A DNA stretch of 52,591 nt from Candidatus Moraniibacteriota bacterium (GTDB taxonomy: Bacteria > Patescibacteriota > Minisyncoccia > Moranbacterales > UBA1568), in contig JACPGV010000003.1 of NCBI GenBank assembly GCA_016182385.1, forward strand, positions 1 to 52,591, given 5' to 3'. A program made the translations under genes and the position numbers. Under the pieces are notes generated by a model. That model was not told the origin of the DNA and made no database searches. It saw nothing but the letters and a program-made list of their open reading frames with translations. This document shows positions 31,645 to 41,296 of this stretch, piece by piece (the first letter of the stretch is position 1; every line of letters starts with the position of its first letter).

Positions 31645-32672
31645 ACAATATCTTTTCGTTTTACCAAAATATCTTCCACGAACACGGAAAGCATCATCGT
31701 AAGCGGCACGGAAAGAATGATCCCCAAGGGACCGGCCAATTCCGCGCCGATAAGTATCGCGATGATGAGCGCTACGGGATTGAGACCGGCTGAACGCTTC
31801 ATCACCTGCGGAGCGATGATATGCGCTTCCATCTGATGCGCGATGATATAAAAAACGAGAACGAACAATCCCAGAGTTGGAGAAAGAAGCAACCCCACAA
31901 AAACAGCCGGGATGGCCGCGAGTATCGGGCCGATATAAGGAACGATTTCCATAATACCACCAAAAAAAGCGATGGCGAGCGCGTACGGAATACCGAGGAA
32001 AGATAATCCCAGATAATACAACGCGAACGCGATAAGCATCAAAAGCAATTGCCCGAAAAGCCACTGACTCACCTTGCCCTGCATACGCGCGGCAATAGAA
32101 AGCGCTTGCGCGTGATACTCTTTGGGCGTAAGCAAAAGAAAAAATTTCTCCAACCCTTTTTCCTCAAGAGAAAGATAGAGAGCAAGAAAGAAGAACCCTA
32201 TGCCATGAATGAAACTCTGGAAAAGGTTGACCGTGGTGGAAAAAATATTTGTCAGTCCATCAGTGATACCCTGTTCAATGTTCTGAAAAAATTGCTCCCG
32301 CTCAAAATCAATACCGATGGCAGAGAGATACGCTTCCGCTCCCGACAAAAAAACATCCAGCCGTTTGATATATTCCGGCCAATGAAGAAGAAATGCCTTT
32401 ACTTCGGAAAAAAACAATGGGAGAAAAAAAGAAAGAATAGTCGTACCACCAAAAAAAACAATCGCGTACGTGATAATGACCGCTGCCGTCCTCGACAAAC
32501 GAAGACTCTGCAAACGAGCAATGGCCGGAGAAAGCGCGGTCGCCGCCAACACGGCAAAAAGAACCGTCAACACCACATCCCGGATAAGGTATAGAAAATA
32601 CGCTCCCGCCACAAACAACGCCAACCGTAAAACGATTTTTGTCCCAACAACCACTTGATCATTCGTTGTCAT
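31641..32672 (-). CDS. AI-2E family transporter/permease
   Basis: 343-aa polytopic protein; IPYALAIAFFGGIMEIVPYIGPILAAIPAVFVGLL; overlaps rsmI start. Confidence 0.88.
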   Translation of the reverse strand: MTTNDQVVVGTKIVLRLALFVAGAYFLYLIRDVVLTVLFAVLAATALSPAIARLQSLRLSRTAAVIITYAIVFFGGTTILSFFLPLFFSEVKAFLLHWPEYIKRLDVFLSGAEAYLSAIGIDFEREQFFQNIEQGITDGLTNIFSTTVNLFQSFIHGIGFFFLALYLSLEEKGLEKFFLLLTPKEYHAQALSIAARMQGKVSQWLFGQLLLMLIAFALYYLGLSFLGIPYALAIAFFGGIMEIVPYIGPILAAIPAVFVGLLLSPTLGLFVLVFYIIAHQMEAHIIAPQVMKRSAGLNPVALIIAILIGAELAGPLGIILSVPLTMMLSVFVEDILVKRKDIV

Positions 32673-32762
32673 ATTGTTCGTCTCAAAAACTTACCTATTC
32701 AAAATCGAAAAAATGATTTGTGTTCTCTGTACGTTTTTCTCTTGTCAATGTGACGACTTCTC

Positions 32763-34028
32763 TCACACAAGAAGTTTTTCTATCTTTTTCTGATTCGCTC
32801 GCGGACTGATCATGGCCACGTTAAGTTTTTTCCCAATAAAAATATCCCGAGCGACACGCAAGACATCTTCTGCTGTTACCCGATCAATCGCCTTCATTCG
32901 CTCTTTCGGCAAAGTTATCTTCTGTCGCAAAACTTCTTGCGTCACCAAATATCCCGCAATGTCGTCCGAACCCTCAAGACCAAGCGCGAAATGCCCCTTG
33001 ATATTTTCTTTGGCTCGACGCAATTCTTCTTCGCTTACTTTTTCACCGGCTATCTTTTTATACTCTCCAAGAATGACCGAAAGGGTCTTTTCCAGATTCT
33101 CATGTTCGACACCGCACTGGGTCGCCAAATATCCCGCGTCATGATACGTATCGATACTCGTATGCACGCTGTAGGCCAATCCACGTCGCTCCCGCACTTC
33201 AATAAAAAGCCGTGACGACATTCCACCGCCCAAAATATTGGCAAGTACCGCGAGCGCGAAGCGATCTTTGTGTTCCATATCATAGGCACGGACACCGACA
33301 ATCATGTGCGTTTGATCGGTCTTTTTTTGTTGAAGAAACACGCCCGGACCATTTTGCATTTCCCGTATTTTCCTAAACGTCGGCCGCTTTCCTCGCCGCA
33401 TATCGGCAAAATGTTTTTCAATTTCTTTTTTTACTTTCTTCGGATCGATTTTTCCGGCAACGCCCACGACCACGTTTTCCGCCGTATAACCGCGCTTGAG
33501 ATAAGCGAGAAAGTCTTTCCGTTTGAAAGACTTGATATTTTCTTTTGGTCCCAAAATTTCCCGTCCCAACGGGTGATCACCATAGAGCAATTTTTCAAAA
33601 TGCTCACCCACGCGTCGCGCCGGTATGTCTTCATACATGTTGATCTCCTGCAAAATAGTGCCGCGCTCACGATCGATTTCCTCCTCCGGCAATGTGGCGT
33701 GAAGAAAAAGATCGCTCACCACATCAAGCGCTGTTTTCCAATGATGCGCTTCCACCTTGGCATAATACGCCGTATGATCTTTTCCGGTATAGGCATTGTA
33801 TTCCGCGCCGATGGCATCGAGTTCCTTGGAAATATCCAGCGTCGTCGGACGCCTCTTCGTTCCCTTGAAAAACATGTGCTCAAGAAAATGCGCGAGACCA
33901 TTCTCTTTTTCCGTTTCATAACGCGAACCAACGCCGGTCATCACGATCACGGTCGCCGTCTCTGTATCCTGCATCGGCGCAAGAATCACCCGCAAACCAC
34001 TTTTCAAAGTATATTTCTTGTATTTCAT
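32763..34028 (-). CDS. M16 family zinc peptidase
   Basis: GLAHFLEHMFFKGTKRRP (HxxEH); start at MKYKKYTLKSGL. Confidence 0.93.
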   Translation of the reverse strand: MKYKKYTLKSGLRVILAPMQDTETATVIVMTGVGSRYETEKENGLAHFLEHMFFKGTKRRPTTLDISKELDAIGAEYNAYTGKDHTAYYAKVEAHHWKTALDVVSDLFLHATLPEEEIDRERGTILQEINMYEDIPARRVGEHFEKLLYGDHPLGREILGPKENIKSFKRKDFLAYLKRGYTAENVVVGVAGKIDPKKVKKEIEKHFADMRRGKRPTFRKIREMQNGPGVFLQQKKTDQTHMIVGVRAYDMEHKDRFALAVLANILGGGMSSRLFIEVRERRGLAYSVHTSIDTYHDAGYLATQCGVEHENLEKTLSVILGEYKKIAGEKVSEEELRRAKENIKGHFALGLEGSDDIAGYLVTQEVLRQKITLPKERMKAIDRVTAEDVLRVARDIFIGKKLNVAMISPRANQKKIEKLLV

Positions 34029-34081
34029 AGTTCGTATATCGTATCTAATATTTCGTATCAAGTATAGAGTATGTATGGAAA

Positions 34082-34936
34082 TTAATCTTTTGTCACTACG
34101 CCGCGTTTCTCATCTTTCATGATCTTTTTTTTGCTCATCTTCTTGAAATTCTTTTTTGAAACTACCGAACGTCCGAGACGTTTTTCGAGCTTTTTCCTCG
34201 CCCCGCCGGCGATAGCGCCACCCGCCTTGGCATCGCCCGAGAGCTTCTTCATCCCTTTCGAATCTTCTGTCCGGTGGATCTCCGTCGTCGCCCGCTCCCC
34301 GAGCATCGTAAAGATGATCTCGAAATCATCCATGTGGTCGCGCAGATTCTCCCGCTTGAGCCCCTTCAGCTTCTTATATTCTTTCGGCGTGACACCGAAA
34401 GTCGCCTTGGATATCTCCGCTGTCAGGATCTCATAATCATCCGGGTGTTTCGCACCGCGCTTCTGCCATTCATCGGTCAACTCCTCACGGATCGCAATAC
34501 CGCGCATCCGCTTCTCGATCCAGTCTTCCGGATAGCCTTTCAGCTTATAGAGCATCCGTGTACGTTTCGTCGCTAGTTCCGGATTCTCGATCTCCCGCAC
34601 TCGCTCATAACCTACCTTAGCCAGCCATCGCTTGAACGGCTCCGCCTTGGGTGACGGGATAGACTGGATGATACGGAACATCCCTTCGGTATCGGCACAG
34701 TCGGTCTCGTAGTATTTCCCATCGGACGCCTTCAGTTTCAGTTGTCGACAAATTGTCGACAACTGAATTCCCTCTTCATCCTCCACACGCACTTTCATCC
34801 TGTACCAGTAATCCCTGGCATTTGTGCTCTCCGTCAGCGCCTCCACCACATCAATCACCGAAAACCACCACCCGCCGTTATGGAACGTTTTTCTAATCTC
34901 TTTCTTTTTGAAAATCGCTATTTGTGTTGGTTCCAT
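34082..34936 (-). CDS. BRO family (Bro-N/DinD-like) protein
   Basis: KKEIRKTFHNGGWWFSVIDVVEALTESTNARDYWYRMKVR...KLKASDGKYYETDCADTEGMFRIIQSIPSPKAEPFKRWLAKVGYERVREIENPELA. Confidence 0.9.
   Translation of the reverse strand: MEPTQIAIFKKKEIRKTFHNGGWWFSVIDVVEALTESTNARDYWYRMKVRVEDEEGIQLSTICRQLKLKASDGKYYETDCADTEGMFRIIQSIPSPKAEPFKRWLAKVGYERVREIENPELATKRTRMLYKLKGYPEDWIEKRMRGIAIREELTDEWQKRGAKHPDDYEILTAEISKATFGVTPKEYKKLKGLKRENLRDHMDDFEIIFTMLGERATTEIHRTEDSKGMKKLSGDAKAGGAIAGGARKKLEKRLGRSVVSKKNFKKMSKKKIMKDEKRGVVTKD
34737..34767. repeat. 31-bp near-perfect palindrome inside the BRO gene
   Basis: ttcagttgtcgacaa-a-ttgtcgacaactgaa, 15-bp arms around one base. Confidence 0.9.
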
Positions 34937-34948
34937 ATAAAATAAAAA

Positions 34949-36364
34949 CTATTTCAGATTCTCGGAAAAATATTTCTGCAGTTCGTTTATCGACACACGG
35001 ATTTGTTCCATCGTATCGCGATCACGGACAGTGACCGTACCTTCGAGAGATTTGTTCTCGCCCTGTCCCAAGGTATCAAAATCAACAGTGACACAGTACG
35101 GTGTCCCAATCTCGTCTTGCCGACGATATCGTTTACCCACGTTACCATTGTCATCAAATTCACAATGCCACTCTGATGCAAGCGTCTCATATATGGCACG
35201 CGCCTGAGCGACCAGTTCCGGTTTATTTTTCAATAAAGGGAATACGGCAATCTTCACCGGCGCAAGTTTTTTCGGAAACTTCAATACCACCCGCATCTCG
35301 TTTTCACCGATAGGCTCTTCCGTATACGCGTCAGTCAGCACGGCAAGAAACATCCGCTCCAAACCAACCGATGTTTCCACGATCCAAGGAACATATTTTT
35401 CATTCGTCTGCGGATCACGATACGAAAGATCGACGCCGGAAAACTTCGCGTGTTGCGTCAAATCATAGTCACTTCGATTATGAACACCCTCCATTTCACA
35501 AAATCCAAATGGGTATCGATATTCGATATCCCACGCCGCCTTGGCGTAAAAAACCAGATTTTCATGTTGGTGCCAACGAATATTTTCTTTTTTCAAACCC
35601 AATATATCCGTATAAAAACGAAATCGTTTCTCGCGCCATTGCTCATATGTCTCCGCCGCGGTGTCCGGATGAACAAAGTACTGCATCTCCATCTGCTCGA
35701 ATTCTCGTTTGCGGAAAATAAACTGTCGCGCCGTAATTTCATTGCGAAACGCTTTACCGATCTGCGCGATACCAAAAGGAACCTTGACACGAGAGGAATC
35801 AATCACGTTTTTAAAATTGATATATATTCCCTGACACGTTTCTCCACGAAGATACGCCGGCTCTTTTGTCCAATCTTCGGTAAAACTTCCCAAGTTCGAC
35901 TTCACGAGCAAATTAAATTTTTTTGCTTCACTAAAACATTGTTTTCCACACTTGGGACAGGTAATCATCGCTCGCTTCGCGTCAAACAATGTATTGATTT
36001 CTTCTTCGCTCATTTTTTCATCCGCGAACACGCCCGCCTCTTCCAACAAATGATCAACACGCACTCTCGTATGACACTCTTTGCATTCAGCAAGCGGGTC
36101 ACTGAATCCGCCGACGTGTCCGGACGCTTCCCACACTTTCGGATGCATAAAAATAGCGCTATCCAAACCAACAATATTTTCGTGATCATAGACCATCGCT
36201 TTCCACCATGTTTCACGAATATTTTTGGCAAGTTCGGCGCCATACGGACCAAAATCATACACCGCCGCGAATCCGCCGTAGATTTCCGAAGATGGAAAAA
36301 CAAATCCCCGTCGTTTACACAACGAAACAAGATTTTCCAACGTAATATTTTTTCCTTCACTCAT
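34949..36364 (-). CDS. glyS: Glycyl-tRNA synthetase (single-chain dimeric type)
   Basis: LVSLCKRRGFVFPSSEIYGGFAAVYDFGPYGAELAKNI; AQIGKAFRNEITARQFIFRKREFEQMEMQYF. Confidence 0.96.
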   Translation of the reverse strand: MSEGKNITLENLVSLCKRRGFVFPSSEIYGGFAAVYDFGPYGAELAKNIRETWWKAMVYDHENIVGLDSAIFMHPKVWEASGHVGGFSDPLAECKECHTRVRVDHLLEEAGVFADEKMSEEEINTLFDAKRAMITCPKCGKQCFSEAKKFNLLVKSNLGSFTEDWTKEPAYLRGETCQGIYINFKNVIDSSRVKVPFGIAQIGKAFRNEITARQFIFRKREFEQMEMQYFVHPDTAAETYEQWREKRFRFYTDILGLKKENIRWHQHENLVFYAKAAWDIEYRYPFGFCEMEGVHNRSDYDLTQHAKFSGVDLSYRDPQTNEKYVPWIVETSVGLERMFLAVLTDAYTEEPIGENEMRVVLKFPKKLAPVKIAVFPLLKNKPELVAQARAIYETLASEWHCEFDDNGNVGKRYRRQDEIGTPYCVTVDFDTLGQGENKSLEGTVTVRDRDTMEQIRVSINELQKYFSENLK

Positions 36365-36385
36365 ACAAAAAATTCAATATTCTTG

Positions 36386-36414
36386 TTGACACAAACAAAC
36401 ATCCGTAGTATAAC
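36386..36414 (+). promoter_or_regulatory. Promoter of orphan cistron D
   Basis: TTGACA, 17 bp, TATAAC. Confidence 0.65.
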
Positions 36415-36495
36415 GCAAAAACAGTTCCTTAGACAATCAAGGATGAAGTATACCCTTGAACGTCTTTTTTTTCAACTCACCAGTAGGAGGAGTGC

Positions 36496-36849
36496 ATGGA
36501 AACCACCGGTTTCGTTGTAAACGAAATGGAAGTTCGCGCCGAAGGGGAAGCTCTCCTTCGGAGAGCGCAAGCGGTGTGTAAAGAAACGATTCAAAAAATA
36601 GCTGATTTCGTGGTCGAGGAAATCGACCCGGAAGCGGCAAAGTTTTTCCAAGGCGGGTCGTTCAACGCCTTTCCTTTCCAGAGAATCGGAACGGCGCTTG
36701 ATAACGCCGTTACCAAATTAAACGAGGGATATGTGATTAAATATATCTCGACCCCTGAAATAGTCACATTGATGGCCTACAAGGTACAGGCCGCAAAAAT
36801 CATCAGAAGGGAGGTCTGGGAAAGGTTGACGAGAGAAGACGTCTACTGA
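36496..36849 (+). CDS. Hypothetical soluble protein (orphan cistron D)
   Basis: 117 aa METTGFVVNEMEVRAEGEALLRRAQAV...; TAGGAGGAG SD. Confidence 0.65.
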   Translation: METTGFVVNEMEVRAEGEALLRRAQAVCKETIQKIADFVVEEIDPEAAKFFQGGSFNAFPFQRIGTALDNAVTKLNEGYVIKYISTPEIVTLMAYKVQAAKIIRREVWERLTREDVY

Positions 36850-36872
36850 TCATTCTCATTCCCTCATTTTTT

Positions 36873-36907
36873 TACACCGTCTTTTTTCAGGCGGTGTTTT
36901 CTTTTTC
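36873..36907. terminator. Intrinsic terminator
   Basis: ACACCG-tcttttttcagg-CGGTGT then tttctttttc; convergent with tgt. Confidence 0.65.
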
Positions 36908-38017
36908 TTCACGAAGCCTTTCCATCAAGCGCGCATAGAAACGCACGTTATGAAGAGAGGCAAGTCGCAAAGCGAGAGGGTCACTCACCTTAAAAAGATG
37001 TCTCAAGTAAGCGCGTGTATGCCGTGTGCACAACTCACAATCACACGTTGAATCAATCGATGAAAAATCCTCCGTATATTGTTCATTCGTGATATTGATC
37101 GTTTCATAAAAATCATCCTCCCAAATAGTCAGGGTATCTTTCCAAACGAATAACCGTCCGTGTCGCCCTTCGCGTGTCGGAATGACACAATCAAACATAT
37201 CCCATCCGGCGGAAAAAAAACGAACGATGTCTTTTGGTGTTCCCACACCAAGCGCGAAACGTGGCACGGTATCAGGTAAAAGCGATGCCGTATGAGAAAC
37301 AATATCTTCGAGAAAATTTCCCTCACCGTCGATGTGTCGGCCGCCGAATCCATATCCATCAAAGCTCATGGCACAAAGAGCCTTTGCCGATCGTTCCCGT
37401 AAATCGGGAAAAACTCCTCCCTGAACAACACCAAAAAGAAGCGGACGAGTCGCCTCAGTAAAACCGCGTTGTTGACACTGTCGATCATATTCTTTTTTTG
37501 ATCGCTCAGCGAACATTGTCGTCCGATCAACTGCCGCCAAAACCTCGTTTTCCGGCGCGTCGTTTGGGCGCGGATCATCAAGAACAACCATCATATCAAC
37601 GCCAAGATCAAACTGTATTTGTAGAGCCCGTTCCGGTGTTAACATTTTTTTTGATCCATCCAAAACAGATTTAAACTCCGCTCCTTCTTCCGTAACCCTC
37701 CCCATTTCCGGATGACGATGAATGAGAGAATATACTTGATACCCTCCGGAATCAGAAAGAATCGGTCCATCCCAATCCATAAATTGGTGCACCCCGCCAG
37801 CCCGCGCGATAAGCGTTTCTCCCGGCTGTAAAAACAAATGATACGTATTGACCACCAACGCCTCAATTCCCGCCGATCGTATTTCTTGAGGTAATACTCC
37901 GCGCACCGCCGCGCGTGTCGCGTCCGGCATAAAAAAGGGAGTACTGATACTCCCTTTTCTTGTAAAAAGCGTCCCATAACGCCTCTTTTCTCCTTTATTT
38001 TTTTGTTGCCATTTCAT
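36887..38017 (-). CDS. tgt: tRNA-guanine transglycosylase
   Basis: STPFFMPDATRAAVRGVLPQEI; NTYHLFLQPGE; ILSDSGGYQVYSL; CDCELCTRHTRAYLRHLFK (Zn site). Confidence 0.96.
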   Translation of the reverse strand: MKWQQKNKGEKRRYGTLFTRKGSISTPFFMPDATRAAVRGVLPQEIRSAGIEALVVNTYHLFLQPGETLIARAGGVHQFMDWDGPILSDSGGYQVYSLIHRHPEMGRVTEEGAEFKSVLDGSKKMLTPERALQIQFDLGVDMMVVLDDPRPNDAPENEVLAAVDRTTMFAERSKKEYDRQCQQRGFTEATRPLLFGVVQGGVFPDLRERSAKALCAMSFDGYGFGGRHIDGEGNFLEDIVSHTASLLPDTVPRFALGVGTPKDIVRFFSAGWDMFDCVIPTREGRHGRLFVWKDTLTIWEDDFYETINITNEQYTEDFSSIDSTCDCELCTRHTRAYLRHLFKVSDPLALRLASLHNVRFYARLMERLREEKENTA

Positions 38018-39987
38018 TGAGGGTTTGTTCCTTCATCTGGCCCTTGTACGGTACCATTCACGTTTGCATACATTTTGTCGTGTTTCAGAGAATTGTCAAC
38101 CGCCTTCACTTCGGCACGTGCTTCCTGATCAGTAAAAAGGTCTCTTCCGGTAAATGTCGCACTTTGCAACAAAAGAAGTGATGACTTTGCTTGTTGCGGG
38201 CCGGGGGTAACATGTATTTGAAAAAAGAGTTCTCGCGAAGCATTTCCATTCGCCGCGAGCGCTCCTATTTCCCACAAAAGCTCATTGGTTCGTTCATTGA
38301 AAATAACCGTGTCTGTATTCGGAGAAAATTTTCCTCCATAACGAATACCTCCGGGAAGAACAAAGGAAACACGCGCCTGCTTCACATCATTCAAAGGATT
38401 CGTAATTTTCACGCGTACGGTATACGTGGTTTCTTGTCCGACTTTCGGCGGCACGGGACCGCTATTTTGAAACGTCGTATCACTATAGAGCGCGTGCGCT
38501 TCCAAAGAAACCGGGGAATGAAGTTTGACATAAAGCGCGTTGCTTCCGATCACCTTGTTGGCGCCAAGCGGAGTCGGCACGTCGGGACTGTCAATTTTAG
38601 CGATAGACCGCAAAGTCAAATTTCTTTTTTCAGAAGGAAGTTTCGTTTTTACGGGAACCTTGAAAGAAATCTCTCCCTCTTCACCCGGATCCAAACGAGA
38701 AAGGGCGGGAATATCAGCTGCTTTCCATACAATCATTTTTCTCGCGGCATCGTATGAACCTTTTTGCAGTAACAACTTCTCCATTTCAAGCATCTCCGAG
38801 TCAATTTCCACCGTCACAATAACGTCACGCAATCCGATGTTTCCATCATTTCTATATTTGATACTATACGATAAATCTTCACCAACGTTGACAGTAGAAC
38901 CAGTCAGACCATTTATCGTTTGCGCAATAAAAAGTGGGGACGTCACTATTTTTGTTTGTCGTTCATGCTCGGTATAGGAAAGAAAATTTCCATCGCCCTG
39001 GAAATATCCCAATCTCCCCTGAATACGTTTATGCTCCGCTCGGGAACCGGTCATTATTCCGCGCACGACCACCTTCCCTTTGCCATAAGGAGAAAGATTG
39101 CCGATATACCAAAGAGTTTCGCCCTCTGATGATCTTGGCTCGGCACTTACAAAACGGAATCCTTCCGGGTATTCCATTTTCAAACGTAAGTTTGAAAAAG
39201 CGGTATCGCTCATATTGGCGTAGTCGATAACGTACTCGATATCTTGTCCGGTCGCCACCTCAAGCGGAGCGGTGATTTCCAAAGCGAGCGGCGAAGACGC
39301 AACGTTCACTCCCAATTGCACCTTTTTTTCGAATACCCCGGCGATACTTTTCGGGGTATATCGTAAAACGGCGTTCAAATAAACCAGATCCCCCTTCGAC
39401 CCATAAAACTTCCCGCTCACGATCGTCTTCCCATCACTACCCGCTTCCAATGTTCCCAAAGGAATCTCCACCGATGCGCCATTTGGCGAAAGACCATCTT
39501 TTTGTTGTAAACGAAATGAGTCCGGATAAGAAAAAACGATCGTTACATCACGAAGATCTCCCCAATTTTTATTGGCATAGGTAATGGTAAACGTCGTTTC
39601 TTCAGCCGAAGCGACACTTTGTGGCCCCGAAAGAGCAACTTCGATACGCTCCTCCTGAAAAAGCATGGAACGAATTTTCAAAAAAACCCCGCCGAGCAAA
39701 AGTATGACCGTTACCAATCCGACTACGGCAAAAATCAAATAGCGACGTTTTCGTTTTTTCGCACCGGCAAACAGACGTTCTTTGGCAAGCGCTTCTTCCT
39801 GGGCGGCACTTCTCCATGATTCAGTGGTGGCAAACCCTTCCTCGACACGCGTATCGGCCGCGCCTCGACCGGGATCAAAGGGTGTTTGCTGTTCTCCGCG
39901 ATCCAGATGCACATCACGTCCATGCAATTTTTCATTGAGTTCTTCAAGACTCATATTTTTCTTGATATTTGTTTCAAACGCCTTCAT
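38014..39987 (-). CDS. Membrane-anchored surface protein with DUF11-like beta repeats
   Basis: TM YLIFAVVGLVTVILLLGGVFLKI; repeats such as GQDIEYVIDYANMSDTAFSNLRLKMEYPEGFRFVSAEP, GEDLSYSIKYRNDGNIGLRDVIVTVEID. Confidence 0.75.
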   Translation of the reverse strand: MKAFETNIKKNMSLEELNEKLHGRDVHLDRGEQQTPFDPGRGAADTRVEEGFATTESWRSAAQEEALAKERLFAGAKKRKRRYLIFAVVGLVTVILLLGGVFLKIRSMLFQEERIEVALSGPQSVASAEETTFTITYANKNWGDLRDVTIVFSYPDSFRLQQKDGLSPNGASVEIPLGTLEAGSDGKTIVSGKFYGSKGDLVYLNAVLRYTPKSIAGVFEKKVQLGVNVASSPLALEITAPLEVATGQDIEYVIDYANMSDTAFSNLRLKMEYPEGFRFVSAEPRSSEGETLWYIGNLSPYGKGKVVVRGIMTGSRAEHKRIQGRLGYFQGDGNFLSYTEHERQTKIVTSPLFIAQTINGLTGSTVNVGEDLSYSIKYRNDGNIGLRDVIVTVEIDSEMLEMEKLLLQKGSYDAARKMIVWKAADIPALSRLDPGEEGEISFKVPVKTKLPSEKRNLTLRSIAKIDSPDVPTPLGANKVIGSNALYVKLHSPVSLEAHALYSDTTFQNSGPVPPKVGQETTYTVRVKITNPLNDVKQARVSFVLPGGIRYGGKFSPNTDTVIFNERTNELLWEIGALAANGNASRELFFQIHVTPGPQQAKSSLLLLQSATFTGRDLFTDQEARAEVKAVDNSLKHDKMYANVNGTVQGPDEGTNPQ

Positions 39988-40019
39988 TGTAACAAAAAAA
40001 CGTCTCCCTCACAAACCAT

Positions 40020-40748
40020 TCATCCCTCAATCCAACGCAAAAAACATCGGGTGATACGGCCGACAGCAAGCACTTCTTCTCGTGTCATGCGTATACGCAC
40101 AAGCGATTCCAAACGATGAGACAAAAAGAGTCGTATGCATTTGATAGCGCTCTCACTTATCGGAATAATTCCCGAAACATTGGCGCTGTGATGTCCGGAC
40201 AACACGCCCCCATCACTTGGACTAAAAAAATGCTGTTCTCCCGACGCAAGTTTTCTTCCGGAAACAACGCACGTTTTTGTTTCGATGGCATATCCCAAAT
40301 GAGCGAATAATTGAAACAGAAAACCTTCCCTGAGCAAAGAGATTTTTTCCCGTTGTTTTTCCTTCGCCAATTGATTTGTCAAAAAAAGATATCGAGACAA
40401 CAAAGAAAAAAGTTCTTGGTCCGGCTCTTCCCATCCAACGAGGCGTTCAAAAATATTCGTGGTCTCCAATACGGATCGCAATATCTCCATGTCGTTACGA
40501 ATACCGGGGAAGGAAAGTTCGGCTATCGCGGAAACAATTCTCCCAGACCCTCTCCCTCGCTCGATAATCACCAATCCCTCCATAAGCGTTTCCAATTGTC
40601 CGGCCAATTTTGCCGCACCCTTCCGCACGCCTTTCGCTACGACCTGCACCTTCCCCTGTTCACGCGTATACAAAACATACAATCGATCAGTTTCGCCGAC
40701 TTCTTTCTTTTTCAAAATAATGGCAGAATAACGAATCTCCATTGACAA
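40020..40748 (-). CDS. recO: DNA repair protein RecO
   Basis: YSAIILKKKEVGETDRLYVLYTREQGKVQVVAKGVRKGAAKLAGQLETL. Confidence 0.9.
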   Translation of the reverse strand: MSMEIRYSAIILKKKEVGETDRLYVLYTREQGKVQVVAKGVRKGAAKLAGQLETLMEGLVIIERGRGSGRIVSAIAELSFPGIRNDMEILRSVLETTNIFERLVGWEEPDQELFSLLSRYLFLTNQLAKEKQREKISLLREGFLFQLFAHLGYAIETKTCVVSGRKLASGEQHFFSPSDGGVLSGHHSANVSGIIPISESAIKCIRLFLSHRLESLVRIRMTREEVLAVGRITRCFLRWIEG

Positions 40749-40809
40749 TTTTTACAGAGTATCCTAGAAGAAGAATAGCATCAAACATTTCTCATCCAAA
40801 GGAGATTCC

Positions 40810-41256
40810 ATGTTGCACATTACCAAAGAAGGAAAGAATGCCCCGTACAAAGTCAAAATAGATGACCCCAACGGCGGAATCAAGACGCTTTTCGAAGATC
40901 GCAACATTCATTTTGCCCTCGCTTACGCGCAAGGTGTCGTCGATAGTCAGGATGATTGCACTATGCAACAATTCGACCTTTATCATGAATACAAAATGGG
41001 TCATCGAGCAACGGGATTTTTTTTCCGACATACCGGTAACGACGAATTCCAGGAAGGAAAGGAAAAGAAAAACGGGGTTCGTCTGGAAAGTCTTATCGAT
41101 GTCATTGCTTTTTGCGAAAAACAGTCTCGCACCGCCTCTTTCCGCATCACCTTTTCTTTGAACGCTTCCTTTTACGCGTTCAACAAAAAACTATCGGAGG
41201 CAGAAAAAATCTACCACGATACCTGCGCCAAGTATCGACAAGAAGCACTTTTTTAA
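40810..41256 (+). CDS. Hypothetical protein (orphan cistron E)
   Basis: 148 aa; AAAGGAG SD; TTGACA at 40742-40747; no recognised motif. Confidence 0.65.
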   Translation: MLHITKEGKNAPYKVKIDDPNGGIKTLFEDRNIHFALAYAQGVVDSQDDCTMQQFDLYHEYKMGHRATGFFFRHTGNDEFQEGKEKKNGVRLESLIDVIAFCEKQSRTASFRITFSLNASFYAFNKKLSEAEKIYHDTCAKYRQEALF

Positions 41257-41261
41257 TCATT

Positions 41262-41295
41262 AAAGACGAAGGAATCTCTTCGTCTTTCTTTTTTT
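41262..41295. terminator. Intrinsic terminator
   Basis: AAAGACGAA-ggaatctc-TTCGTCTTT then cttttttt. Confidence 0.7.
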
Positions 41296-41296
41296 C

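Noticed and set aside
30976-32064. 362-aa ORF as a fusion protein
   Set aside because: The N-terminal part (MAFRAIAFDAYRV...) overlaps the permease in another frame; the real gene starts at MMGTLFIVATPIGNLADM (31644).
36208-36222. parS-like half site (tgtttcacgaat)
   Set aside because: Only one half of TGTTTCACGTGAAACA matches and it lies inside glyS; chance match more likely.
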